64,000 nucleotides of DNA from Persicitalea sp038235275 (GCA_038235275.1 JBBSUC010000019.1:1-64000), one strand, 5' to 3'; counted from the stretch's first letter, positions 36,310 through 46,189 are shown. Made by a program: numbers and translations. Notes: generated by a model not told the origin, from the letters alone.

Positions 36310-37640
36310 AACATTTCTCCATAGGTATTCTCTGGCGTGTCCTGTTATTAATCCTGGCGGGGCTGGGGTTGGGGTATTTGGTGTCGCGTACACCTCCCAA
36401 CTGGATGCTGGTGATGATGATGCTGGTGGTCGTTTTCTTTTTGGGAAACGGGCTTTATACTTACGTTACGTCGTTTAACCGCAAGTTTGTGCGCTTTCTG
36501 GAATCGGTGCGGTACTCGGACTTTACAATCAAGTTTCGGGCCGATAACGTGATGGGCGATACCTTTCAGGAACTCAACCAGCAGTTCAACGAAGTGCTCA
36601 TGGCCTTCCGGCAGGCGCGGGCCGAGAAGGAAGCCAACTTGCAGTATCTCAACGCTATCGTTCAGCATATTGGCACTGGCCTCATCACCTTCGACGCGGG
36701 TGGTGGAGTCAACTTGGTGAATAGTGCGGCGTTGCGGATGCTGGATATTTATCGGCTGCGGCAGATGTCGGACCTACAGGAAAGCCACCCGCGCCTTTTC
36801 GATATGCTATCGAAGTTGGAAACGGGCGTGCGCGAGCTGTACATCTCGCCGCAGGACCAGCCGCTGGCCGTGCAGGGGACCACCATCCAAATGCGCGGTA
36901 CCTGGGTGCGCATCGTGGCTTTACAGAACATCGGCACTGAACTCCAGCAGAAAGAGGTAGAAGCCTGGCAAAATCTAACGCGGGTACTGCGCCACGAAAT
37001 CATGAACTCCATGACGCCCATCGTCTCGCTAGTCGGGACGATGCGGTTGATCGTCAACGAGGACATTGAGCAAAATGCCGAAAATGAGGAGGCCGTCGGC
37101 GACTTGAAAGAAGCGCTGCAAACGTTGGAAAAGCGCAGTCAGGGGATGATGAAGTTCGTCAACGCCTACCGCGATTTTACGACCTTGCCCAAACCCAGTA
37201 TGCGGACGATTTCGGTCAAAGAAATCTTGCAGGATGTGCTGCAACTCCTGCAAGCCGACCTCACCGCCGCCGGGGTTTTGGCCAAAATGGAGGTACTGCC
37301 CGAGCAACTGACCGTCACGGCCGACGCCGACCAATTGCAGCAAGTCCTCATCAACCTCATCAAAAATGCCCTCGAAGCCTTTCGCGAGCAACCCGCCCCG
37401 CTTATTGAACTGCAAGCCTACTCGACCGACAATCAGCGGGTGACGATCAACGTCCGCGACAACGGCTTCGGCATCGAACCCGAGGCGCTGGAGAAGATTT
37501 TTATTCCCTTTTATACTACCAAAAAAACGGGTTCCGGCATTGGTTTGAGTCTGTCGCGTCAAATTCTGCAACAGCATAATGGCCAACTGGTTGTCAACTC
37601 CGAGGTAAATATCGGTACGGTTTTTTCGTTAGTATTGTAA
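36306..37640 (+). CDS. Sensor histidine kinase
   Basis: 444 residues. Two N-terminal membrane helices (about 8-26 and 33-52) with almost no periplasmic loop, a HAMP-like/PAS region (about 60-215), the phospho-acceptor box 'VLRHEIMNSMTPI' (about 228-240), and a HATPase domain with N box 'NLIKNALEAF', G1 'DNGFGI', F box 'FIPFYTTK' and G2 'GSGIGLSLS'. The short periplasmic loop suggests that it senses a signal in the membrane or cytoplasm, as kinases reporting envelope stress often do. Coupled to the NtrC-type regulator. Confidence 0.95.
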   Translation: MKHFSIGILWRVLLLILAGLGLGYLVSRTPPNWMLVMMMLVVVFFLGNGLYTYVTSFNRKFVRFLESVRYSDFTIKFRADNVMGDTFQELNQQFNEVLMAFRQARAEKEANLQYLNAIVQHIGTGLITFDAGGGVNLVNSAALRMLDIYRLRQMSDLQESHPRLFDMLSKLETGVRELYISPQDQPLAVQGTTIQMRGTWVRIVALQNIGTELQQKEVEAWQNLTRVLRHEIMNSMTPIVSLVGTMRLIVNEDIEQNAENEEAVGDLKEALQTLEKRSQGMMKFVNAYRDFTTLPKPSMRTISVKEILQDVLQLLQADLTAAGVLAKMEVLPEQLTVTADADQLQQVLINLIKNALEAFREQPAPLIELQAYSTDNQRVTINVRDNGFGIEPEALEKIFIPFYTTKKTGSGIGLSLSRQILQQHNGQLVVNSEVNIGTVFSLVL

Positions 37641-37734
37641 GAAAACGGAAAGACATTGAATAATTTTCTCGCCGTCGTACAACCATTCTGCTGCCGGGCG
37701 GGTCTATCCTAAAAACAATAAAACCAAAAACGCC

Positions 37735-38178
37735 ATGAAACAACTTGCCATCATAGCCTCAGCCTGTTTGCTGCTCTTTTCCTGCAAATCAGATTCCATC
37801 GAAGCCAAAATCAGCGACAAGACCTTAAAATACGAAGAAACGCTCACCCTTACGGGCGGTAGCCTGACTTTTGCCAAAATCGAGGACAGTCGCTGTCCCG
37901 AAGACGTGCAGTGCATTCGGGCGGGTGAGGCCATCGTGACACTGCAAACCCGTGGTTTGCCGACGGTCAACGAAACTCAAATCGTTAAAATGTGCCTGGG
38001 GGATTGCATCACGGTTTATCCCAAAGGCGGCTTCCGCGAGGCCGATACCGCAAACATCAGTCTGGACGGCACGAAGTACCGCCTGATTCTGACGGAAGTC
38101 AATCCTTATCCGAACACGACCAAACCCGTGCAGAAAAAGGATTACAACATCAAGCTGAAAGTAGAGCAAAACCCCTGA
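37735..38178 (+). CDS. Hypothetical lipoprotein with conserved Cys pairs
   Basis: 147 residues, lipobox LLFSC (Cys 17). The central part reads 'EDSRCPEDVQCIRAGEA' (about 52-68), a motif common in small exported Bacteroidota proteins (usually 'DSRCP..V.CIWAG'), and a second pair in 'KMCLGDC'. Four cysteines could make two disulfides in a beta-rich domain. Function unknown. It follows the kinase gene by 94 bases and is closed by a strong hairpin terminator. Confidence 0.7.
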   Translation: MKQLAIIASACLLLFSCKSDSIEAKISDKTLKYEETLTLTGGSLTFAKIEDSRCPEDVQCIRAGEAIVTLQTRGLPTVNETQIVKMCLGDCITVYPKGGFREADTANISLDGTKYRLILTEVNPYPNTTKPVQKKDYNIKLKVEQNP

Positions 38179-38181
38179 ACG

Positions 38182-38212
38182 AAGAAAGCCGCAACGATGC
38201 GGCTTTCTTTTT
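38182..38212. terminator. Bidirectional terminator between convergent genes
   Basis: Perfect 12-bp stem AAGAAAGCCGCA / TGCGGCTTTCTT with ACGA loop, followed by T residues on the plus strand and preceded by A residues for the minus strand. It serves the lipoprotein gene and the permease gene ending at 38229. Confidence 0.85.
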
Positions 38213-38228
38213 GTCAAAACTCCGAAAC

Positions 38229-39935
38229 TTACACTTCCTCAGTCTGCGCCAGTTTACTCTTTCTATACCCGTAAGAAAAGTAAATCACCAACCCGATTAC
38301 CAGCCAAATCACGAAAATCAGCCAGTTGGACGAACCGAGTTCGGTCATTAGGTACAGATTGGTGAGAATTCCCATGACGGGCAGAATCGAGAAATTGTAT
38401 TTGTAGCTCATCACCGAGAGCGTAATCCAAGCGATCCAGAAGACGATGGTCAATAATTTGTGCTCAATAATGTACATCAACGACGCCGTGCGCCATTCTT
38501 CCACTACGCTCTGACCGTAGATAGACAGTAGAATAACGGCTACGATGAATCCTAAGCCCACCAAATACTTCCCGTTCACATAAGGCACCCGAAACTTTGA
38601 CTGTTTGGAAATTCCCGAGTAGTCGAGGTACAGGACTCCGCCGCACACCAGGATAAAAGCGAAGAAAGTACCCACGCTCGTCAAGTCCACGAAAAAATCC
38701 ATCTCGAAAAACAAAGCAGGAACACCCACGACCAGGCCCGTGATAATGGTGGCGAAGGAGGGCGTGTGGTACTTGGGGTGGATTTTGGAAAAGCGCTTCC
38801 ACAGCAGTCCGTCGCGGCTCATGGTCATCCAAATCCGCGGCTGGCCGAGTTGGTACACCAGCAGCGCACTCGTGATGGCGATGACCGAGCTCACCGAAAT
38901 GACGCCTGCCATGAAATTCATGTCGATGCGCTGAAAGACGAAGGCCAGCGGGTCGTTCACATTCAGCTCGGTGTAGTTAACCATACCCGTGAGTACCAGC
39001 GTGATAAGGACATACAGGACGGTGCAAATCAGCAGCGTGTAGATCATCGCCTTGGGCATATCGCGCTGCGGGTCTTTGCACTCTTCGGCGGTAGTGGAGA
39101 TGGAGTCGAAGCCGATGAAGGCGAAAAAAACCGCCGCTACACCGCTCAAAACGCCTCTGACGCCGTTGGGCGCAAAGGGCGTCCAGTTGACAGGCTTAAT
39201 ATAAAATGCCCCAACCCCGATGACCAGCAGCACTACGCCGACTTTCAGCATCACCATGATGTTGCTCGCCGTGCGCGACTCCTTGATACCTCTGTAAACC
39301 AAAGCCGTGACTAGCAGCGTGATAATCCCGGCGGGTAAGTTAAAGATAATGTGCCAGTCGCCGATCATGGGAGCATTTTGGTAGGCCAAAGCTAAGTTCT
39401 GGTCGGCCAGATTGAGCGAGTCGATGCCGTCCGTCTGCAGCCTGGCGAATCGATCTGCCGCCGCAATGGGATTGGTGGATAGCCAGGCCGGAAAATGAAT
39501 TCCGAAACCCTCCAGCATACTCACGAAGTACTGCGACCACGAGATGGCCACCACCATGTTGGAAACGGCGTATTCCAGAATCAACGCCCAGCCAATAATC
39601 CAGGCAAACAGCTCCCCAAAGGCCACGTAGGCGTAGGTGTAAGCGCTGCCCGACACGGGAACCGTACTGGCAAACTGCGCGTAGGAAAGGGCGGTAAACA
39701 CGCAGGCAATAGCTGTGAAAACAAAAAGCAGCGACACGGCGGGGCCACCGTTGAAACTCGCCAAACCAATGGTGCTGAATATCCCGGCCCCAATAATGGC
39801 CGCAATGCCCAGCGACACGAGATCACGCACGCCGAGGGTTTTGACCAGGCCGCCCGATTCCATGTCGGCTTTGTGGGCCTCGCTCATGATCTGGGAAACG
39901 GTTTTCTTACGAAAGAGGGAAGAATTTTGAGCCAT
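38229..39935 (-). CDS. APC-family amino-acid permease, cationic amino acid transporter type
   Basis: 568 residues with about 13-14 membrane helices. 'LVSLGIAAIIGAGIFSTIGLA' (about 41-61) is the APC substrate-binding signature in helix 1; 'AFIGFDSISTTAEECKDPQRDMPKAM' (about 269-294) is the CAT/YfnA-like consensus in helix 6. The family imports amino acids by proton or substrate exchange. The specific amino acid cannot be determined. Monocistronic, sharing a terminator with the gene at 37735. Confidence 0.92.
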   Translation of the reverse strand: MAQNSSLFRKKTVSQIMSEAHKADMESGGLVKTLGVRDLVSLGIAAIIGAGIFSTIGLASFNGGPAVSLLFVFTAIACVFTALSYAQFASTVPVSGSAYTYAYVAFGELFAWIIGWALILEYAVSNMVVAISWSQYFVSMLEGFGIHFPAWLSTNPIAAADRFARLQTDGIDSLNLADQNLALAYQNAPMIGDWHIIFNLPAGIITLLVTALVYRGIKESRTASNIMVMLKVGVVLLVIGVGAFYIKPVNWTPFAPNGVRGVLSGVAAVFFAFIGFDSISTTAEECKDPQRDMPKAMIYTLLICTVLYVLITLVLTGMVNYTELNVNDPLAFVFQRIDMNFMAGVISVSSVIAITSALLVYQLGQPRIWMTMSRDGLLWKRFSKIHPKYHTPSFATIITGLVVGVPALFFEMDFFVDLTSVGTFFAFILVCGGVLYLDYSGISKQSKFRVPYVNGKYLVGLGFIVAVILLSIYGQSVVEEWRTASLMYIIEHKLLTIVFWIAWITLSVMSYKYNFSILPVMGILTNLYLMTELGSSNWLIFVIWLVIGLVIYFSYGYRKSKLAQTEEV

Positions 39936-40081
39936 GCAGAGGAAGGTTTGGGATTAGGTTTTTACGAATAAGCGGCTAAAATAGCGATATTCCGCAAGCT
40001 AGAAAGAAAGGACGCGCATTAGGTAGACTTGGCCGAGTGAAGTGGCCAATTATTTGTGCAGCTACTTAAACTTCGGTCGCG

Positions 40082-41386
40082 CTAACTCAATTTAACCCCG
40101 AACAGATCCCGCGACCGCGCGTAAATCCATGAGACTACGCCAATTGTGACCACACCGCCAATCAGCACCGAAGGCACCGTACCAAGTAACTTGGCCCCCA
40201 CGCCCGACTCGAAAGCCCCCAACTCATTGGACGAACTCACGAAAATCCCGTTGACCGCCGCCACACGGCCGCGCATCTCGTCGGGCGGGTAGATTTGCAG
40301 GATCGTCTGCCGGATAATGACGCTCACGCTGTCGCAGGAACCCGTCATAAACAGCGCGAAGGCGGAGAGCATAAAGGATTCTGAGAGTGCGAAAATGATG
40401 GTAAATAGACCGAAACCCGCTACGGCCAGCAGCATATTTCGCCAGGCGGTATGCGTGGGCGGATGATACGCCATGAAAAACATAGTGAGCAAAGCCCCCA
40501 CCGCCGGAGCAGCCCGCAGCGCGCCCAGTCCCTCCGGGCCGACGTGCAGAATGTCTTCGGCGAAAACGGGCAGGATAGCCACGACCCCGCCAAACAGCAC
40601 TGAAAATAAATCCAGCGAAATGGCGTACAACACGATGCGGGTGTTAAAGACAAAACGCAGGCCTTCTTTCAGATTTTGCCAAATCGTACCGGGATTGGTC
40701 GCCACCGGGACGGGCTTTTTAGTAATCATAGAAATCAAAAAGAGACATCCCACAAAGCACCCGATCACGACTAACAGCGTGTTGGTCAGGCCGATGAGTA
40801 CGTAGAGGAACCCGGCTATTCCCGGTCCTGCCACCGAGCCCGCCTGCCAGAATGAACTACTCCAGGTGGATGAATTGTGGTAAATGGCACGGGGAACCAA
40901 AAAGGGTTTCAGGGACGACGACGACGGCGAGTAAAACCCCTTGGCCGCGCCGATCAGAAAGAAAACAGAATAGATTAGTAATAGCCTGCCCTGCAAAGTA
41001 TAGTGGTCGAAAAAGCCGGGCTGGAAAATCAAATATAGAATAATGGAGGCAACGATAATGACGCTCAGACTGATGCGTAACACGTTTCGCTTGTCGAAGC
41101 GGTCGGCGACGTAACCACCGAATAGTGACACCATTACAAACGGAACCACCTCGGCCAGTCCGATCAGCCCCAGCGAAAGTGGGTCGTGCGTGAGTTTGTA
41201 CAGTTCATAGCCCACGATGACTTCCTGAATCAGAAACCCGACTGTGAACAGGAAGCTATTGGCGATGAAAAACCGGAATTCGGAATATCGGAGGGCGGCG
41301 TAAGGGTCGTTGGGAGGCGGCTGAGTCAAGGCGGCGGCGGGATCCGGTGTTTTGTTGAAAAAAGCCTTCGGTGATTTTGCCCGCAA
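40082..41386 (-). CDS. MFS transporter, EntS-like (MFS_3)
   Basis: 434 residues, twelve membrane helices. The loop 2-3 motif 'GGYVADRFDKRNVLR' (about 84-98) is the MFS signature. The closest family is MFS_3, which includes the enterobactin exporter EntS and many drug or metabolite exporters. There is no ATG before the first helix; TTG 41386 is the most upstream reasonable start, so the N-terminus is uncertain. The gene is divergent from the hypothetical gene at 41499. Confidence 0.85.
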   Translation of the reverse strand: MRAKSPKAFFNKTPDPAAALTQPPPNDPYAALRYSEFRFFIANSFLFTVGFLIQEVIVGYELYKLTHDPLSLGLIGLAEVVPFVMVSLFGGYVADRFDKRNVLRISLSVIIVASIILYLIFQPGFFDHYTLQGRLLLIYSVFFLIGAAKGFYSPSSSSLKPFLVPRAIYHNSSTWSSSFWQAGSVAGPGIAGFLYVLIGLTNTLLVVIGCFVGCLFLISMITKKPVPVATNPGTIWQNLKEGLRFVFNTRIVLYAISLDLFSVLFGGVVAILPVFAEDILHVGPEGLGALRAAPAVGALLTMFFMAYHPPTHTAWRNMLLAVAGFGLFTIIFALSESFMLSAFALFMTGSCDSVSVIIRQTILQIYPPDEMRGRVAAVNGIFVSSSNELGAFESGVGAKLLGTVPSVLIGGVVTIGVVSWIYARSRDLFGVKLS

Positions 41387-41498
41387 AGGTAACGCCCGCT
41401 GTTGGGATAAAAAGCATAAAAATTGGTCTGAATGGGAATGTCCACCCGTGTTTTTTCGTTAGCGTGAAAAAACAGCCAGAAGTTGCCGACTGCCCACC

Positions 41499-42065
41499 AT
41501 GCAAGACATCGAACCCTTTTACAACTGGGAAAAGCACTACGTAGCCAACCGCGATAAAAATTCGCCGTTTTATGGCCGCGAACCCAATATTGACTATTAC
41601 GAACACGATATTTACGGTTACTACATTCACCCGTTCTGGGATGAAATCGGTTCTGAGACGCTATATGTGAAAGTTTTATACGCTGATTACGCACAAAATT
41701 ATGTCATCATCGAACTCTTCGGCGAGTGGAACGACGCCCTGCACAATGACATCATGTACTTCAAGCGACGCGTGGTGGACGAGTTCGTGGCCGTCGGCAT
41801 TAACCAGTTCATCCTGATTGGTGAAAACGTCATGGACTTCCATGGCTCCGAAGACGACTATTACGCCGAGTGGTTCGACGACATCGAAGACGGCTGGATT
41901 GCTGCCGTCAGTTTCCGCGAACACGTGGAGCGCGAGTGGCAGCGCTTCCGGCTCGATTATTACCTCAATTTCGGTGGGACCTTACAGCTTGTCAACTGGC
42001 GCACTCTGACGCCCCAAGTTTTTTACGAGATTATCAAAGGGTTGATGATCAGAAGATTGACATAA
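41499..42065 (+). CDS. Conserved hypothetical cytoplasmic protein
   Basis: 188 residues, rich in aromatic and acidic residues, without signal peptide, membrane helix or known catalytic motif. The C-terminal 'LVNWRTLTPQVFYEIIKGLMIRR' looks like a conserved end. I have an impression of similar uncharacterised Bacteroidota proteins of this length but do not recognise a named family. It ends at a strong terminator. Confidence 0.65.
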   Translation: MQDIEPFYNWEKHYVANRDKNSPFYGREPNIDYYEHDIYGYYIHPFWDEIGSETLYVKVLYADYAQNYVIIELFGEWNDALHNDIMYFKRRVVDEFVAVGINQFILIGENVMDFHGSEDDYYAEWFDDIEDGWIAAVSFREHVEREWQRFRLDYYLNFGGTLQLVNWRTLTPQVFYEIIKGLMIRRLT

Positions 42066-42098
42066 AAAAGGGCAAACCAGCACGGTCTGCCCTTTTTT
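42064..42098. terminator. Bidirectional terminator
   Basis: Stem of 15 bp with one mismatch (AAAAAAGGGCAAACC / GGTCTGCCCTTTTTT), loop of 5. A-run and T-run on the two sides allow use by the convergent genes ending at 42065 and 42122. Confidence 0.85.
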
Positions 42099-42121
42099 AT
42101 GTTAGAGTAAAATTCCAGATC

Positions 42122-42619
42122 TTAATTATCAGTTAGGGTTTTGTCGATTGACGCCATCAATTCCTTTATTTCCTTCTCAGCGGTCACGAAGCGTTCGTCA
42201 GTCATAGGATTTTGGAGTTCGAGCAGATTGGCCTGTACTTTGTCGCGGTCGCTTACCAGTCCTTTGCGTTTTTCCACCCACTTTTCGCGGTTGGGTTGAT
42301 TGGGGTCGGTTACTTTGGGGTCCAACTCGCTGATTTTCTCGCTTAGGGTCTTTTGTCGTCTCTGCAATTCCGTCATGTAATCCTTTTTTGCGGCGGCGAG
42401 TTCTTTGGCTTTATCCGCAAGTTCATCTCGTACCTGGGCTAAATCCGCCGTATCCTCAGCACTCTTAATTTCGGCGCGGGCGACATCGGCTTCGTCGAGA
42501 GCGTCGGCTTGTTCTTCGGCGTATTGTTCCTTGCTGTCTTTGTTGTTATCACAACTTGTCAGGAGCCAAGCCATGGTGATGCAGGCGTAAATAGCGGTGG
42601 CGATAACGACCTTTTTCAT
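42122..42619 (-). CDS. Coiled-coil lipoprotein of unknown function
   Basis: 165 residues. Signal peptide with lipobox LLTSC (Cys 23), followed by a charged, Ala/Glu/Lys/Asp-rich helix (about 30-165) with heptad-like spacing. It should form an elongated coiled coil in the periplasm. No known domain. The next gene upstream (42826, divergent) also encodes a long charged helix, so the two could be functionally linked, but that is only suggestive. Confidence 0.7.
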   Translation of the reverse strand: MKKVVIATAIYACITMAWLLTSCDNNKDSKEQYAEEQADALDEADVARAEIKSAEDTADLAQVRDELADKAKELAAAKKDYMTELQRRQKTLSEKISELDPKVTDPNQPNREKWVEKRKGLVSDRDKVQANLLELQNPMTDERFVTAEKEIKELMASIDKTLTDN

Positions 42620-42825
42620 AGCGGAAGGTTAATTTTTGAGGATTGTATTGGGTTTCCAAAAAGGTCGGACAAAACCAATGCCATGACGCTTAAATCACTA
42701 GTCCGGGCAACACTGCGCAACAAATTCCTCATTGTTTCTCCGTCCCTTGACCCGCGACCTGCTTGCAAGCCAATGCCCAACTTCGTACATTTCGCTTTCA
42801 ACTCTCTAACCCTTATTATAGTCTT

Positions 42826-43722
42826 ATGGAAGAAAAACCAAACCCCGCCGCCGAAGAAGCCGCCGAATCACTGGATCGCAAGCGGGCAGCTGCCGAAGAA
42901 TTGGCCGCCGAAGGAAAAACCCTGGCAACCAAAGAAGTGACCAAAGCGGAGGCCAAGGCTGACGAAGTTATCAAAGAAGTCGAGAATAAAATTACGGCAG
43001 AAGCCAAGGAGACGGAAGCCGAGGCCCTCGAAATGAAAGCCGCTGCGGCCGAAACAGCCAACCAGGCTAAGGCAGAAGCGCAGTCCCTGGTAGAAAAGGC
43101 CACCGACAAAGCCGCCGAAGTAAAGGAAGAAGCGACCGAAAAAGCCGCTGACGCCCAGGAGAAAGCCGAAGAAATCAAAGCTGAGGCCGTCGCGGAGGTA
43201 GACGATATGAAGGATAAAGCGGCGGAGAAAATCTCAGAAAATAAGACCGAAGTCCAGTCATTGGCCGACAAGGCGGCTGACAAGCTGGATGAAATGAAAG
43301 CAGGGGCTTCTGATAGAGCGACTGAAGCGAAAGCGAAGATAGCCTCTTTGTCCGACCGAGCCGCCGAAGAAATGGGCGAACTGCGCGACCAGGCTACCAA
43401 AAAAGCCGGTGAAGCCAAAGCAAAGATCGAATCGTTGACCGCGAAAGCCGCCGAAGAAATGGAGGATTTCCGGGAAGACGCCGCCGAAAAAATGGCCGAG
43501 GTGAAGGAAAAAACCGCCGAGATCCGCGCCAAAGCCGCCGAAGAACTGGACGAATTGCGGGAAGAAGCCGAAGAAAAACTGTCCGTAGCCAAGGAGAAAG
43601 CCGCTAAAATTGCGGCCAAAGCCGCCGAAGAATTCGACGACATCAAAGAGGACGCCGCCGAAGCCCTGGAAGCCACCAAGACCAAAGCCAAAGGTTTCTG
43701 GGCGAAGCTTTTTGGAAAATAA
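42826..43722 (+). CDS. Long Ala/Glu/Lys-rich repeat helix protein (apolipoprotein/LEA-like)
   Basis: 298 residues from ATG 42826, no signal peptide. Nearly the whole length is an amphipathic helix of imperfect 11-residue and longer repeats such as 'KAAEEM.E.R..A.EK' and 'KAKIESLTAKAAEE'. It ends in a basic-aromatic tail KGFWAKLFGK, which could bind membranes. Composition resembles late-embryogenesis-abundant or apolipoprotein-like stress proteins; function is inferred only from composition. The opposite strand is also open because of the biased codons and is rejected. Confidence 0.75.
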   Translation: MEEKPNPAAEEAAESLDRKRAAAEELAAEGKTLATKEVTKAEAKADEVIKEVENKITAEAKETEAEALEMKAAAAETANQAKAEAQSLVEKATDKAAEVKEEATEKAADAQEKAEEIKAEAVAEVDDMKDKAAEKISENKTEVQSLADKAADKLDEMKAGASDRATEAKAKIASLSDRAAEEMGELRDQATKKAGEAKAKIESLTAKAAEEMEDFREDAAEKMAEVKEKTAEIRAKAAEELDELREEAEEKLSVAKEKAAKIAAKAAEEFDDIKEDAAEALEATKTKAKGFWAKLFGK

Positions 43723-43770
43723 CACACGGTTTTTATAGCGGATTTAACTTAAATGGTTGATGAGTTAGTT

Positions 43771-43794
43771 TTAGCGTGAATACCCTCACGCTAA
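43771..43794. repeat. Inverted repeat TTAGCGTGA...TCACGCTAA
   Basis: Perfect 9-bp arms around ATACCC. The core GAATACCCTCA is shared with the repeat at 5063-5160. A smaller hairpin (CTTGG...CCAAG, 43879-43897) and a GTAGAGACG word (43902-43910) lie downstream in the same 232-base spacer, which holds no gene. Confidence 0.55.
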
Positions 43795-43954
43795 GACGCT
43801 CCATGCCCTATGCCACAGATTGGTCAATAAAATTTGTATCTCATGAAGGTTAAATTGCTTACTAAGGAGTAAAAAACGGCTTGGTTTTCCTTTCCAAGCG
43901 TGTAGAGACGGATGGAATGCCCGGCTTTAGCTCCCTCCTAAACCTTGAAAATAA

Positions 43955-46159
43955 ATGATGCAAATTGTACCAAAGACCGGTCTGGCGGGCCTGAAAGAGA
44001 ACTGGCAGAGCGATTTATTGGCGGCGATTAGTGTCTTCCTTGTGGCCCTGCCGTTAGCGTTGGGCATTGCCATCGCTTCGGAAGCTCCGCCTATGTCGGG
44101 CGTGTTTGCCGCTGTCATCGGGGGCATTGTCACTACTTTTTATCGAGGCAGCCACATTGCTATCAATGGGCCCACGGCGGGTCTGATCGCCGTGATTCTG
44201 GGTTCGGCCGTTACACTGAACGACGGCAGCGGCCAGACGCTGAACTATATTTTTGCCGCCATCGTGTTGGCGGGCGGCATTCAGGTATTGCTGGGCTTGC
44301 TCAAACTGGGACGTTTAGCCGAGGTGTTTCACTCGACAGTCATCCGTGGTATTTTGGCAGCCGTGGGCGTGATTACCTTCGCCAAACAGATTCATGTGGC
44401 CTTGGGAACAGAAACCTTTTCAATTAAAGTTTTCGACATTTTGGGCGACGTTGTCCGGCAGATTCCCGAGATCAACCCCTTCGTGACGATCATTGCGGCG
44501 GTGAGCCTGACAATTCTCATCGTCCATGCCCGCACCAGTCAGGGTCTTTTCAAATTGTTGCCCGCGCCCATGTGGCTGCTGCTGGCGTCAATTCCATTCG
44601 CCTATGCTTTCGATTTTTTCGACACGCACATCATGACTTTTCTGGGAAAGGAGTATTTCGTAGGACCACATTTGCTGGTATCGGTGCCCAACAATCCGTT
44701 GAATGCCATCATGTTTCCCGACTTTTCGCGAATTGGCGACTGGCCTTTCTGGACCTCGGTCATTTCCATCACCATGATCGCCAGCATCGAGTCGTTAGCA
44801 GCCTGCAAGGCCATCGACAAGCTTGACCCCTATAGACGAAAAACGGATCTCAATAAAGACCTCGTCGGTGTCGGACTCAGCACCATGCTCTCGGGCCTGA
44901 TCGGTGGGCTACCCATCATCACGGTGATAGTACGCAGCACGGTCAACATTCAGAATCACGCTAAAACTAAGTGGGCCAACTTCTACCACGGCCTTTTATT
45001 ACTGCTTTTCATTTTCGTTCTCTCGCCCGTCATCCAGAAAATCCCACTGGCGGCACTGGCAGCGCTGCTGGTTTTCATTGGCTTCCGGCTGGCCTCGCCC
45101 AAGATTTTTCGGCTCGTATATGAACAGGGGTTCGAACAATTGGTGTTTTTCGTAAGCACGTTATTCATAACTCTGCTTACTAACCTGCTCGTCGGCGTTT
45201 TTGGCGGACTGATCGTGGTGCTTGTCGCGCATATTTTTATTGCCAAAGTCAGTGTCCCGCAGTTTTTCCGGTTAATTTTCAAATCGAAATTCACACTGGA
45301 AAAGCAAGGCGAAAACACTTACGAACTAACGCTGGACGGCATCGCTAATTTCCTGACGACCATTCGGCTGACCAACCTCATGGCAAAAATTCCCAATGGA
45401 GCTAAGGTGAACGTAAATACCGGACGGGCGCGGCTAATCGACCTCTCGATTATGGAACATCTGTACGATTTCCAGCGGCTGCACGTAGCCACTGAGGGCA
45501 AGGTTACGTTCTCAGGATTGGGCAGTTACTTTTCCACTTCCAAAAATAAACTGGCGCTGAAACTGCTGAAAGACCCCGAGGCGCAACTGTCGCCCCGGCA
45601 GTTACGCCTGAAAGCAATGGCCATCGAAAACAACTACGAATTTCAGCCCGAACCGAAGGAAGATCTGGATTACCTGGAAACGTTTTATTTCTTCAGAAGC
45701 CGTCCTGTCGATGCCAAATACAACCGCATCTCGGGCCAAACGCGTGACTTGGCGTGGGAAATCTCCGACGTGCAGTTCGAGGTAGGGGCCTTCGAAGCCT
45801 ATCAGGAATTTACGACCACCATCGACCTCATCAAGTTTCCCGACGCCATTCCCCGCTTCACGATCGAACGCAAAGATTTGTTGGACAAACTCATCGATCC
45901 CTCGTTGCGTAAGGACATCGACTACATCCACTACGAGAATTTTTCCAAAAAATTTATGGTGAAGGTCGAGGACACCCACGCGATGGATAAATTTATGAAT
46001 CCCGATTTGGAACGTCTCATCGAAGCCAGCAGCATCCAGCACCTGGAAAGCAACGGCGAGTCGATCATTATTTTCAACGACGAACTAAAAAAAGCCAAGC
46101 GACGCGAGTTCGAGCAGTTGATCGCCTTTTCACAGAAGCTGATGCAGTTGATTCAGTAA
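43955..46159 (+). CDS. SulP-family anion transporter
   Basis: 734 residues. About 10-12 membrane helices in the first 440 residues, with the SulP signature 'LPLALGIAIASEAPPMSGVFAAVIGG' (about 31-56) and 'GPTAGLIAVILGSAV' (about 73-87). The C-terminal 290 residues are cytoplasmic and begin with a STAS-like fold. Members carry bicarbonate, sulfate or other anions, usually with Na+ or H+; the N-terminus is closest to the bicarbonate/sulfate group in Bacteroidota. The cysM gene lies directly downstream on the opposite strand, which would fit sulfate, but that is only suggestive. Confidence 0.9.
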   Translation: MMQIVPKTGLAGLKENWQSDLLAAISVFLVALPLALGIAIASEAPPMSGVFAAVIGGIVTTFYRGSHIAINGPTAGLIAVILGSAVTLNDGSGQTLNYIFAAIVLAGGIQVLLGLLKLGRLAEVFHSTVIRGILAAVGVITFAKQIHVALGTETFSIKVFDILGDVVRQIPEINPFVTIIAAVSLTILIVHARTSQGLFKLLPAPMWLLLASIPFAYAFDFFDTHIMTFLGKEYFVGPHLLVSVPNNPLNAIMFPDFSRIGDWPFWTSVISITMIASIESLAACKAIDKLDPYRRKTDLNKDLVGVGLSTMLSGLIGGLPIITVIVRSTVNIQNHAKTKWANFYHGLLLLLFIFVLSPVIQKIPLAALAALLVFIGFRLASPKIFRLVYEQGFEQLVFFVSTLFITLLTNLLVGVFGGLIVVLVAHIFIAKVSVPQFFRLIFKSKFTLEKQGENTYELTLDGIANFLTTIRLTNLMAKIPNGAKVNVNTGRARLIDLSIMEHLYDFQRLHVATEGKVTFSGLGSYFSTSKNKLALKLLKDPEAQLSPRQLRLKAMAIENNYEFQPEPKEDLDYLETFYFFRSRPVDAKYNRISGQTRDLAWEISDVQFEVGAFEAYQEFTTTIDLIKFPDAIPRFTIERKDLLDKLIDPSLRKDIDYIHYENFSKKFMVKVEDTHAMDKFMNPDLERLIEASSIQHLESNGESIIIFNDELKKAKRREFEQLIAFSQKLMQLIQ

Positions 46160-46189
46160 GTGGCTTGTCGATATGGTTCAAGGCCATTT

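Noticed and set aside
42816..43727. Long minus-strand open frame (about 300 codons, Ser/Ala-rich) opposite the helical repeat protein
   Set aside because: It arises from the biased GCC/GAA/AAA codons of the plus-strand gene; it is low-complexity with no start signal, and the plus-strand frame has a clean amphipathic pattern.
43955..46159. SulP transporter fused to a carbonic anhydrase
   Set aside because: The C-terminal part lacks the Cys/His zinc pattern of beta carbonic anhydrases; it is STAS-like plus an uncharacterised extension.
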